In this document: positions 1-6,761 of the stretch, piece after piece
Position numbering within the stretch: the stretch's first letter is position 1
How the letters are laid out: the number at the start of each line of letters is the position of its first letter
DNA from: Subtercola frigoramans
Lineage (GTDB): Bacteria; Actinomycetota; Actinomycetes; Actinomycetales; Microbacteriaceae
DNA: 64,000 nt
Reading direction: 5' to 3'
NCBI RefSeq assembly: GCF_016907385.1
Contig: NZ_JAFBBU010000001.1
Span: forward strand, 1,178,001 to 1,242,000
The notes under the pieces: model-generated
Told to the model about the DNA's origin: nothing
Databases searched by the model: none
What the model saw: only the letters and a program-made list of their open reading frames with translations
Program-made: the position numbers and the translations under genes

Positions 1-2
1 CT

Positions 3-1430
3 GAGCTCGACAGTTTTGTGCAGCAGCAACGATCTGATCTCGGTCTGCCGGGTGTCGCGGTCGTCGTGCTCTCCAAGAACGTGGTCATGTTCGAGGGAGC
101 CTATGGGAGCGCCGGGCCCGCCGGTCGGCCGGTCACCATCAACACCCCCTTCGCGCTGGGGTCGACGTCGAAACAGTTCACTGCTCTGGCCGTGCAGCAG
201 CTGATCGTGCAGCGCCGAGTCACTCTTGTGGACACGGTCGGCGCGCTCCTACCCGAGCTGAGCGGCGGGAGCAGTCCGTTCGCGGGCGTAACCATTGCAC
301 AGCTGCTCAGCCACACTTCAGGAATCAGTACGCACGAGGGCGATGAAGAGTTCAACCCGTGGCCGTCGGTAACGTCAATCGACGACGAGACCCGACGAGT
401 GCTGCAATCGCAACCTGTCGGGCCGGCGGGGGCTGACTTCGAGTACTCAAACGCCAACTATACGATTCTCGGCGCGATCATCGATCACATCACCGGACTG
501 TCCTTCGAAGACGCGCTCCAGACTCTGGTGGTGGTGCCTCTCCGGTTGACGTCGACCACGAGTGATGAACGTGTCGCTCAATCAAGGGGGCTGGCTGACG
601 GGTACTACCCGTGGTTCGGCGCATTCAGCACCGCAACCCCAGGAGCATGGTGGCCGATGGGTGCACCCTCTGCGTTCATCACCTCGACCGCGACGGATCT
701 CACACGTGTCTTGCAGGCACAGCTGGGTGCATCATCCGGAATCGACGCGTCGACGCTCGAAGCGTCTCGCACGCCGTTGACCCGGGTGGACCAGTACAGC
801 CAGTACGCGAGCGGCTGGTACGTTCGCCCCTTCTGGGAGTTGCACGACAATGACGAGAACGGTCTGGACCCCAGCCTGCCGACGTTGTGGGAGCACCCGG
901 GTAGTACGGAGCGGTCGATGTCGTATCTGGCGTTCGCGCCGTCGATGGGCCTCGGCGTTGTTGTGTTGAGCAATTACGCCCTCGGTACAGACCAGGACAA
1001 ACTGTCGCGCTTCACGACGGCGCTGCTTCACAAGATCGTCGGCACGACCGACTCGCCGGCTTCGGTCGACGCGCTCACTTCGGCAGCGCCGTTGTTGATG
1101 GTCGCGCTTCCGATTGTTCAGCTACTGATGTTCGGGTGGCTCGTGTTCGCTCTCGCACGGCCTCGCCCGTCGCGTGTCGGCAGGTGGATGCCGCTCCTTG
1201 TGGGAGGGTTCGTTACGATTGCCACTGTCTTCATAGCCGTGGTCGTGGTGCCAGGGCGCACCGGGGCATCGCTTTTTGAGCCGAGCTGGTGGAACAGCAC
1301 GCCGGATCTCGCGGTCTCGGTCGGTGTCGTGTTGTTGTTTGCTGTGGGCTGGGTCGTGGCGTTCGCGGTGGCGCTTCTCAAGCGGCTCGTGCGTCGGCCT
1401 TCGGGAGTGAGTGACGCCGTGCGGAGCTGA
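3..1430 (+). CDS. Serine hydrolase, beta-lactamase/PBP4-like (S12) family, membrane-anchored; 5' end outside window
   Basis: Serine hydrolase of the class C beta-lactamase / DD-peptidase (MEROPS S12) family. The reading frame is open from the window edge and already reads as the family's N-terminal segment before the first GTG at 18, so the true start probably lies upstream. The nucleophile motif S-T-S-K (SxxK) is encoded near 165-176, the second motif is Y-S-N (near 441-449), and the third motif position reads H-P-G-S rather than the usual (H/K)-T-G. The last ~110 residues form three or four hydrophobic segments, which should anchor the catalytic domain to the cytoplasmic membrane with the domain outside. 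The substrate cannot be deduced: many S12 proteins act as peptidoglycan peptidases or esterases rather than beta-lactamases. Confidence 0.85.
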   Translation, partial: ELDSFVQQQRSDLGLPGVAVVVLSKNVVMFEGAYGSAGPAGRPVTINTPFALGSTSKQFTALAVQQLIVQRRVTLVDTVGALLPELSGGSSPFAGVTIAQLLSHTSGISTHEGDEEFNPWPSVTSIDDETRRVLQSQPVGPAGADFEYSNANYTILGAIIDHITGLSFEDALQTLVVVPLRLTSTTSDERVAQSRGLADGYYPWFGAFSTATPGAWWPMGAPSAFITSTATDLTRVLQAQLGASSGIDASTLEASRTPLTRVDQYSQYASGWYVRPFWELHDNDENGLDPSLPTLWEHPGSTERSMSYLAFAPSMGLGVVVLSNYALGTDQDKLSRFTTALLHKIVGTTDSPASVDALTSAAPLLMVALPIVQLLMFGWLVFALARPRPSRVGRWMPLLVGGFVTIATVFIAVVVVPGRTGASLFEPSWWNSTPDLAVSVGVVLLFAVGWVVAFAVALLKRLVRRPSGVSDAVRS

Positions 1431-1561
1431 AGTGTGGCGCTCACCTTGTGAAAACGCAGTCTTGTCCTGCACATTTGGGGTGGGGAAGTAGTTGTGTACT
1501 GGTGTTGGTGGAGGCCGTCGTTTAGTGAGGGATTGTCAGTGGCTGGTGTTCGAATGGGGGT

Positions 1562-3118
1562 ATGAACACACCAGCTGCCGGATCTTCCGGGTCGTCGCCT
1601 GAGGGCTTGGATGACCCTCGGGCTTCTGCGTTGCGGTCGGCGGTGGAGGCGGTGGTGTTGTCTGGTGGGTTTGGGGCTGCCGCGCCGTGTGGGCTTGCCG
1701 GGGAGGAGCTCCTTGCCTGGGCGGTGGCTGGTGAGGCGTTGATGCGATGTGCGGAGGGGATCGTTGTCGAGGCGGCCGGGGAGCTTGCCGAACGATCCAA
1801 ACATGAACACGGTGATGACAGGTTGACGGTGAAGCACGGGTGCGCAGATGTCGTGTCGCTGATCAGTAGCTTGACGGGAGTGTCGAAGAAGACCGCGGCA
1901 GGCCGGGTGCGACTCGGTACGGCGGTTAGGTCCTCGATGTCTGCGGTGGGGTTGCCGAATGAGAGTAGTTTCCCTTCCGTTCAGGAGGCTCTGCGTTCTG
2001 GCCGGCTCGGCGTTGACAGTGCCCACGTCATCACTCGCATGCTCGGGGAGTCGGCAAAACGGGTGGGGTTCGGTGCGGATCTTCATGAGTGTGAACGGAT
2101 GGTGGTGCTCGCCGCTGACCCGACGACAGATGTGGGTCTGGGGTTGTCGGCGGATCAGGTGGCGATCATGGTGGCGCAGTGGCAGGGGCATCTGGATCCT
2201 GATGGTGCCGAGCCGACCGCGAAGGAGTTGGAGGACAAGCGCGGCTTGTGGTTGCGGCAGCAGGCTGACGGGAGTTTCAAGGTCGGTGGTCTGTTGACGG
2301 CGGTGCAGGGTGCGAAGTGGCAGGCCATCGCCCAAACCATCCTGAGCCCGAGATTGCCTCGATTCGGCGGCCCCGATGACAAGAACTGTGACAGCGATGC
2401 TCCGAATGACCATCGTGCGCCTAGCGGCGGTGGCGCTCCTTCGCGCAGTGGTGAATCTTCTGGCCCGCGTTTCGACGCCGACGACACCGACGACACCAAC
2501 GACACCAACGATGAGGTGAGCCCGGTGTTGGCGGACACTCGTAGTCGTGAGCAGTTGCTCGCTGATGGGTTTACGGCGTACATCGACCGGGTCGCGGGGT
2601 TACCCGACATGCCGGTGTTGTGTGGGGCGCGTCCGACGGTCAACGTGCACGTCACCCTCGAGAACATCGTCGAGGGTCGGGGTGTGGGCTGGGTCGACGG
2701 TGTTGACCAGCCCGTCCCGGTATCAACCGTTGAGCAGCTGTTGTGTCACGGGGATGTGATTGCGACGCTGATGCGTGAGGGGCGGGTGTTGCAGCACGGG
2801 AAGACGAAACGGTTGTTCACTCCGGCGCAGAACCGGGCCCTCGCCGCCCGGGACGGCGGGTGTGTGTGGCCGGGCTGCGGGAGACCTCCGTCGTGGTGTG
2901 AAACCCATCATGTTGTCGACTGGCGCGACAAGGGATACTTACCCGGCCGGACAGATACTGACAATGGGGTGCTGCTGTGTCATTTTCATCACTCGAACGT
3001 GCATAAGAGCCGATGGAAACTCGTCATGCGCGCCGGCGCACCGCACATCATCCCGCCGCCCGAGATCGACTGGACACAAACACCCCGACCCTGCACCGGG
3101 CGACGAACACGACAATGA
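1562..3118 (+). CDS. DUF222 / HNH endonuclease domain protein (13E12 repeat family)
   Basis: A 518-residue protein with an N-terminal DUF222 region (about residues 20-340) and a C-terminal HNH nuclease fold. The nuclease part shows C-V-W-P-G-C, then C-E-T-H-H, a D-N-G-V segment and L-C-H-F-H-H, which are the Zn-binding cysteines and the catalytic/metal-binding histidines of HNH enzymes. Genes of this family occur in many copies in actinobacterial genomes and their biological role is unsettled. A D-D-T-D-D-T-N-D repeat separates the two domains. The ATG at 1562 follows a G-rich leader. A 15-nt stretch of that leader (1534-1548) recurs at 34820-34834 in front of a shortened copy of this gene. 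Positions 1431-1561 hold no other gene. Confidence 0.9.
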   Translation: MNTPAAGSSGSSPEGLDDPRASALRSAVEAVVLSGGFGAAAPCGLAGEELLAWAVAGEALMRCAEGIVVEAAGELAERSKHEHGDDRLTVKHGCADVVSLISSLTGVSKKTAAGRVRLGTAVRSSMSAVGLPNESSFPSVQEALRSGRLGVDSAHVITRMLGESAKRVGFGADLHECERMVVLAADPTTDVGLGLSADQVAIMVAQWQGHLDPDGAEPTAKELEDKRGLWLRQQADGSFKVGGLLTAVQGAKWQAIAQTILSPRLPRFGGPDDKNCDSDAPNDHRAPSGGGAPSRSGESSGPRFDADDTDDTNDTNDEVSPVLADTRSREQLLADGFTAYIDRVAGLPDMPVLCGARPTVNVHVTLENIVEGRGVGWVDGVDQPVPVSTVEQLLCHGDVIATLMREGRVLQHGKTKRLFTPAQNRALAARDGGCVWPGCGRPPSWCETHHVVDWRDKGYLPGRTDTDNGVLLCHFHHSNVHKSRWKLVMRAGAPHIIPPPEIDWTQTPRPCTGRRTRQ

Positions 3119-3243
3119 CAATGACAATGACGATGACGATGAACGCAGCTGTGATGCCATTATTCGGCTGAGCTCCGACCTGGTCGGCTCAGCACGGCTG
3201 CGGTGAAGAAGCATGCTGCGCCAGCGAAGGTGCCGGCGTTTGC

Positions 3244-3792
3244 TCAGAACAGGCTCAGCAGGTCATCGGTAGAGGGGAGCACGTACGCGCCGATGGCCGA
3301 CAGGCCGAAGAGCACAGAGCCGGACATGTTCAGCCAGGTGCATCGCCACGCTCTGGCTTGGGGATCCCAGAGGGAATCGCGCTCTGTTGTTGCGACGACG
3401 GCCAGCGCACTCGATACGAGGAAGGCAACTGACCCGAATGCGTCGGGGCGCCATCCTCCGTGAAGGCGTGATGCGGCGTTCACGGAGACGATGAGCGCGG
3501 AGACCGTGCTGACGTTGAACAGCAGGCTGCCAGCGAATTGCACGGCGGCTGCCCACCAGTCGAAGGTGTCGGGTCGGTTCACGGATCGTGAGGGAGGCCG
3601 CTTTCCGCTGAGGCTCAATTGGATGAAACCCGCTGTCGTGAAGAAGAGCGACCCGGCGAAGAAGGTTGCGTTCACGACAATGTCACCGACTGCCTGCTGG
3701 AAGAACGGAACCGCACCCAGCAGGAACAGCAGTGATCCGGCTGCGAACCCCTACGCCTCACGGCGCAGTCGCACAGCGGGTGCCACCTTCAT
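3244..3792 (-). pseudogene. YrhK-like integral membrane protein, interrupted by an in-frame amber codon
   Basis: The intact part (GTG at 3675 down to 3244, 143 residues) encodes a small membrane protein with four hydrophobic segments, resembling YrhK-domain proteins. The same frame continues upstream without interruption as further family-like sequence (G-F-A-A-G-S-L-L-F and on to F-F-Q-Q) to a single TAG (plus-strand cta at 3751-3753). Beyond that it continues for 13 more codons to an ATG at 3792. That ATG has a TAGACT box exactly 6 nt upstream, the leaderless start pattern used by other genes here. The simplest reading is a nonsense mutation at codon 14 of a ~180-residue gene. Internal initiation at the 3675 GTG would lose the first membrane segment. 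A sequencing error cannot be excluded. Confidence 0.7.
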
Positions 3793-3925
3793 CGGCACAG
3801 TCTAGAGGCTCGGATGTACGTGCTGGATTGAATCTTTTGCCTCAGTTATCGGTGCTGGCGGCGGCGGAATGGCGGGAGTATTCTGGGCCGCATAACACTG
3901 GGCCGCAGAACAAGGAGGTTCGACG

Positions 3926-4174
3926 ATGCCACAGTTCATGGACGTGCACGACGGGTTCGTCGGAGTCACAGAAGATCAGCTCGCCGCTGCTCACCAGGCT
4001 GATCTCGACGTCGAAGCTGCGGAGGGTGTGCACTTCGAGAAGGCATGGCTCGACCCGAAGTCGGGCAAGGTCTTCTGCCTCTCGACGGGCCCTTCCAAAG
4101 AGGCTGTGATGCGCGTGCACGAGAAGGCCGGGCATCCTACCCACGAGGTGTACGAGCTGGCCGTCGAGGTCTGA
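3926..4174 (+). CDS. SCO4226-family nickel-binding protein (DUF4242)
   Basis: An 82-residue protein matching the SCO4226 / DUF4242 family along its whole length: it opens M-P-Q-F-M-D-V-H, contains E-G-V-H-F-E-K-A-W in the middle and a V-H-E-K-A-G-H-P motif near the end. The Streptomyces coelicolor member is a small ferredoxin-fold protein that binds nickel through histidines; its cellular task is not settled. A strong ribosome binding site (AAGGAGG) stands 6-7 nt before the ATG. The stretch 4175-4317 that follows contains no gene, only imperfect repeats rich in GACGTGCACGC-like units with self-complementary GTGCAC segments. Confidence 0.85.
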   Translation: MPQFMDVHDGFVGVTEDQLAAAHQADLDVEAAEGVHFEKAWLDPKSGKVFCLSTGPSKEAVMRVHEKAGHPTHEVYELAVEV

Positions 4175-4317
4175 TTTACGTCAAACGTCTGCTGACGCTC
4201 TGACGCTCTGACGTGCACACGCACGTGCACGCCCACGCAGTGACGTGCACGCGGACGTTGTGACACGCACGAAGCTGTGACAGGCGCGAGCACGCGATAG
4301 CGCTGTGACGCGTTTGC

Positions 4318-4590
4318 TCACGCCGTGGCAAACCGCTTCGCCGATCGGGCCTTGGCTTTCTCAGCCTCAATCTCGCGGTTCTTTGGCGGAGTCGTCGCCA
4401 CGAGATCCTCGAGCAGATGACGCGAGAGGTGAGCGATCTCGGCGACAGCATGTTCGAATGCCTCGGTGTTGGCCTTCGACGGCTTCGTGACCCCGCTGAT
4501 CTTGCGCACGTACTGCAGTGCAGCGGCGTGTACTTCGTCGTCGGTGGCGGCGGGCTCGAAATTATGCAGTGTATGGATGTTCCGGCACAT
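4318..4590 (-). CDS. DUF2277 domain protein
   Basis: A 90-residue protein that begins M-C-R-N-I-H-T-L-H-N-F, the hallmark of DUF2277, followed by the conserved A-L-Q-Y-V-R-K-I-S-G and K-P-S segments and a basic C-terminus. The family is widespread in actinobacteria and has no established function. The start overlaps the last 29 nt of the DUF2306 gene upstream on the same strand. A TAGCGT box (plus 4597-4602) lies 6 nt before the ATG, so it may also be transcribed separately as a leaderless mRNA from inside the upstream gene. Confidence 0.85.
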   Translation of the reverse strand: MCRNIHTLHNFEPAATDDEVHAAALQYVRKISGVTKPSKANTEAFEHAVAEIAHLSRHLLEDLVATTPPKNREIEAEKAKARSAKRFATA

Positions 4591-5350
4591 GGGTAAACGC
4601 TACGCCTCTCGCCCTGCGAGCGCGACGACGGATGATCAACTCAGCCACTGCGAGGTTGACGACCCAGGCTGCGCCCATCAGAATCGTCCGCGAGAGTTCG
4701 TGGGTCTTGCCGAACATGAGCGCGCCCGGGATGAGGAGGATGGCCTGGGTGCCGGCGGCCATTCCGATGGCGTAGGCACGCGTCATCCAGTCGCCGTGGG
4801 AGACGAAGTCTCGTCTAGTGATCGCACGAATACCGAGCAGGATGCCCGCCACCATGGCGGAACCGAACAGGATCCTGAGGGCGGAGAGGGCGAGGCCGTC
4901 GCCGACCGGGTGGGGGTAGAAGACGACCATCCACATTCCGGAGAGCGCCGTCAGGAGCCCTGCCGGGATGAGGATGGTGCCGGACACGCGGTGCCAGCGG
5001 TGCCCCGCGCGTCGCAGTGTGGGAGCGAGTCGCAGTGCAGGAACGAACTGGAACGCGCCGAGCAGGCTAAAGATTGTGACGCTCACGATGTGCACGAACA
5101 CGGGGATGGGCGAGTCGATGAACCGTGAGTTTGCGACGGTCTCAGCGGCACCTCCGCTCAGTTCGGTGACTCGCACAGCGCCCGCGATTAAAGGGATGAG
5201 GCTGAGTAGAATCAGCCCGGCGGGGGCGAGCCACGAACATCGGGAGGCCGGTGTGGATGCCTGGAACGAACGCGTTCGGGCTGTTTGAGTTGCTTGGGCC
5301 GCGTTGGGGGTCGTTCCGGGGGTGGTACCGCGAGTGGTGTTGACGGGCAT
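4562..5350 (-). CDS. DUF2306 family multi-pass membrane protein
   Basis: A 262-residue integral membrane protein with about six hydrophobic segments after a hydrophilic, Thr/Ala-rich N-terminus of about 40 residues. The pattern H-I-V-S-V-T-I-F, then R-R-A-G-H-R-W-H-R-V-S-G and a later S-H-G-D-W-M-T-R-A-Y segment is typical of DUF2306, a family with conserved histidines in membrane helices and no agreed function. An AAGGAG ribosome binding site stands 8 nt before the ATG at 5350. The gene overlaps the start of the downstream DUF2277 gene, suggesting co-transcription. Confidence 0.8.
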   Translation of the reverse strand: MPVNTTRGTTPGTTPNAAQATQTARTRSFQASTPASRCSWLAPAGLILLSLIPLIAGAVRVTELSGGAAETVANSRFIDSPIPVFVHIVSVTIFSLLGAFQFVPALRLAPTLRRAGHRWHRVSGTILIPAGLLTALSGMWMVVFYPHPVGDGLALSALRILFGSAMVAGILLGIRAITRRDFVSHGDWMTRAYAIGMAAGTQAILLIPGALMFGKTHELSRTILMGAAWVVNLAVAELIIRRRARRARGVAFTHVPEHPYTA

Positions 5351-5427
5351 CGTACGTTCTCCTTCTGCGAGGCGAATGGTCGTGGATAGGTGGGAGCGCG
5401 ACTGCTGGTCGGTGATCGCTGCTCGTT

Positions 5428-5473
5428 GATCATTACTGAGTGATCGCTACTCGTTGATCACTACTGAGTGATC
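5428..5473 (-). terminator. Tandem pair of small hairpins, probable transcript end
   Basis: Two near-identical inverted repeats: GATCATT-ACTG-AGTGATC at 5428-5445 and GATCACT-ACTG-AGTGATC at 5456-5473, the second a perfect 7-bp stem with a 4-nt loop. They begin at the stop codon of the small gene on the minus strand and precede the DUF2306 gene. No U-tract is present, so termination is inferred from position and structure only. Confidence 0.4.
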
Positions 5474-5753
5474 ACAGCTGCGCGAACTCCTCGCCGGCCA
5501 ACGCGTTGACGGAGAGGAGTGTCACGCCCAGATCGCGGACGCGCCGGAGCAACCCGTGAAGGGCAGCCTGATCGACGACGGTACCCGTGAGGGTGGTGCA
5601 TCCGTCTGCTCCGTTCGTGAGTGTGAAGCCCTCGAACCAGTCGCTCCATCGGGGATCAAGCTGCCCTTCGAGGCGAATCTCGTAGGCGCTCATCGCACTG
5701 TGGTGGGTTGCGCTGTGGTTGCTTGCACTGTGGTCCATTGCGCTGGGCTTCAT
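5472..5753 (-). CDS. Conserved small protein, second gene of the DUF4386 operon
   Basis: A 93-residue soluble protein. Its core (Y-E-I-R-L-E-G-Q-L, then W-F-E-G-F-T-L, a glycine turn, V-V-D-Q-A-A-L-H-G-L-L and R-D-L-G) belongs to a small actinobacterial family of unknown function often found beside DUF4386 membrane proteins and LuxR-type regulators. The ATG at 5753 overlaps the TGA of the upstream gene (ATGA), implying translational coupling. The first 20 residues (H-S-A/H-S-T type) are encoded by four 15-bp repeats and precede the Met (M-S-A-Y) where homologues would be expected to begin; the repeat may therefore be an added N-terminal extension. Confidence 0.75.
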   Translation of the reverse strand: MKPSAMDHSASNHSATHHSAMSAYEIRLEGQLDPRWSDWFEGFTLTNGADGCTTLTGTVVDQAALHGLLRRVRDLGVTLLSVNALAGEEFAQL

Positions 5754-5754
5754 C
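5695..5754 (-). repeat. 15-bp tandem repeat covering the gene start, 4 units
   Basis: Four units of 15 bp beginning at 5695, 5710, 5725 and 5740, of the form GC(A/G)CTGTGGT plus five variable bases; the last unit is diverged. It encodes the His/Ser/Ala-rich N-terminus of the small protein and includes its start codon. Confidence 0.8.
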
Positions 5755-6571
5755 GCACCGTGAGGTCGAGATGAACCTGGTCAGCGTTCTGGGCAGTCAT
5801 CTTCGTGACGTTCGAGAAGAGCGAAATGCCGAGCCACACCAGTGCGAGGCCCATGGGAACGGCGGCCATGCGTTCCAGCGTGTGAGGGAGCAGTGCGCCA
5901 GCCACGGGGGTGATGGCGGCAGCAGCAATGAGCAGGATGCCTGCACCACGGGAAAGCACACCGGCCCGGATGATCGCAATACCGAACAGCAGCGCACCGC
6001 CGACGTACAGCACGGCTCCGACCTGGGGGAGTGCAGCCAAGGGACCGAGGTCGGTGACTGCGGGGTAGCGGCCGAAGAGGCCGACGAAGTCGACGGAAAC
6101 CTGCGGCGCGGCCGTGACGAACAGCGGTGCGATGAGCGCCTCAGCGAAATTGAATGCCGATTGAAGAATGAAGAATGAAGCGAACATCAGGTAGCCGATG
6201 AGCCCGAGTACGCCAAGTTTTCGCACGTGGCTGAGGTAGATGCCCGTGATGCCGATGAGCGCGAGAACGGCTTCGGTGAAGCTGAGGACGTGCACGATCA
6301 TCCATTGCGGTGTGGAGAGAGACGCAACAACATCGGCGGGGTGGATGAACTGGATGACGATGTAGATCAGCCCGGCGAGGGCGGCCGCGATGGCGCTGAC
6401 TCGGGTGAGCGCGGCGGGGGTGATGCCCTTGGGGGAGGTGCGCTTGGGAGAGGTGTTGGGCGAGGTGCGCTTGGGGGAGGCGCCCTGGGGGGAGGATGCG
6501 GCGGTGGCGGCTTCAGGGGAGGCGGTGGGGGTGCTGCCTGAGGGGGTGATCGCGGGCGGGGTGATGTTCAT
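5750..6571 (-). CDS. DUF4386 domain membrane protein
   Basis: A membrane protein of about 273 residues with six to seven hydrophobic helices, preceded by a Pro/Ser/Thr-rich N-terminus. The helices carry the DUF4386 pattern (A-L-A-G-L-I-Y-I near the first helix, an N-F-A-E-A segment, and a central loop with R-Y-P). The ATG at 6571 has an AAGGAG ribosome binding site 8 nt upstream and is preferred over an in-frame start 17 codons earlier. The N-terminal ~50 residues are encoded by imperfect 12-15-bp repeats. The promoter region in front of it contains the TGTGGTGA cluster at 6641-6696, and the upstream neighbour is the large LuxR-type regulator on the same strand, a likely controller. Confidence 0.8.
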   Translation of the reverse strand: MNITPPAITPSGSTPTASPEAATAASSPQGASPKRTSPNTSPKRTSPKGITPAALTRVSAIAAALAGLIYIVIQFIHPADVVASLSTPQWMIVHVLSFTEAVLALIGITGIYLSHVRKLGVLGLIGYLMFASFFILQSAFNFAEALIAPLFVTAAPQVSVDFVGLFGRYPAVTDLGPLAALPQVGAVLYVGGALLFGIAIIRAGVLSRGAGILLIAAAAITPVAGALLPHTLERMAAVPMGLALVWLGISLFSNVTKMTAQNADQVHLDLTVR

Positions 6572-6640
6572 GGGTGACGCTCCTTCAGTCGAGATGGCCG
6601 GGGCGTGTTTGCCTGGGCACACTCGAAAGATACGGATGCG

Positions 6641-6696
6641 TGTGGTGACGGGGCATCACCACATCGGGAGTTCATGTGGTGATTGTGGTGTGGTGA
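6641..6696. promoter_or_regulatory. Cluster of four TGTGGTGA octamers, candidate operator
   Basis: The octamer TGTGGTGA occurs at 6641-6648, 6675-6682 and 6689-6696 on the plus strand and inverted at 6656-6663. Together they create overlapping inverted repeats; the longest is a perfect 10-bp palindrome ATCACCACAT-N9-ATGTGGTGAT at 6655-6683. The cluster lies 70-125 bp upstream of the DUF4386 start and just past the stop of the LuxR-type regulator gene. It could be the binding region of that regulator or the end of its transcript. Confidence 0.5.
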
Positions 6697-6761
6697 CTGC
6701 TGTGTGGGGAACGTGGGTGGAAAACTTATAGGGGGGAACGTGGAGTGGCGGTAGCAGGGCG

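Noticed and set aside
1562-3118. HNH gene as a sign of a group I/II intron, intein or phage
   Set aside because: It is a stand-alone DUF222/13E12 chromosomal gene; no intron boundary, integrase or phage gene nearby.
4175-4317. GTGCAC-rich repeats as an operator or origin
   Set aside because: Imperfect simple-sequence repeats between two convergent genes, without dnaA boxes or consistent spacing.
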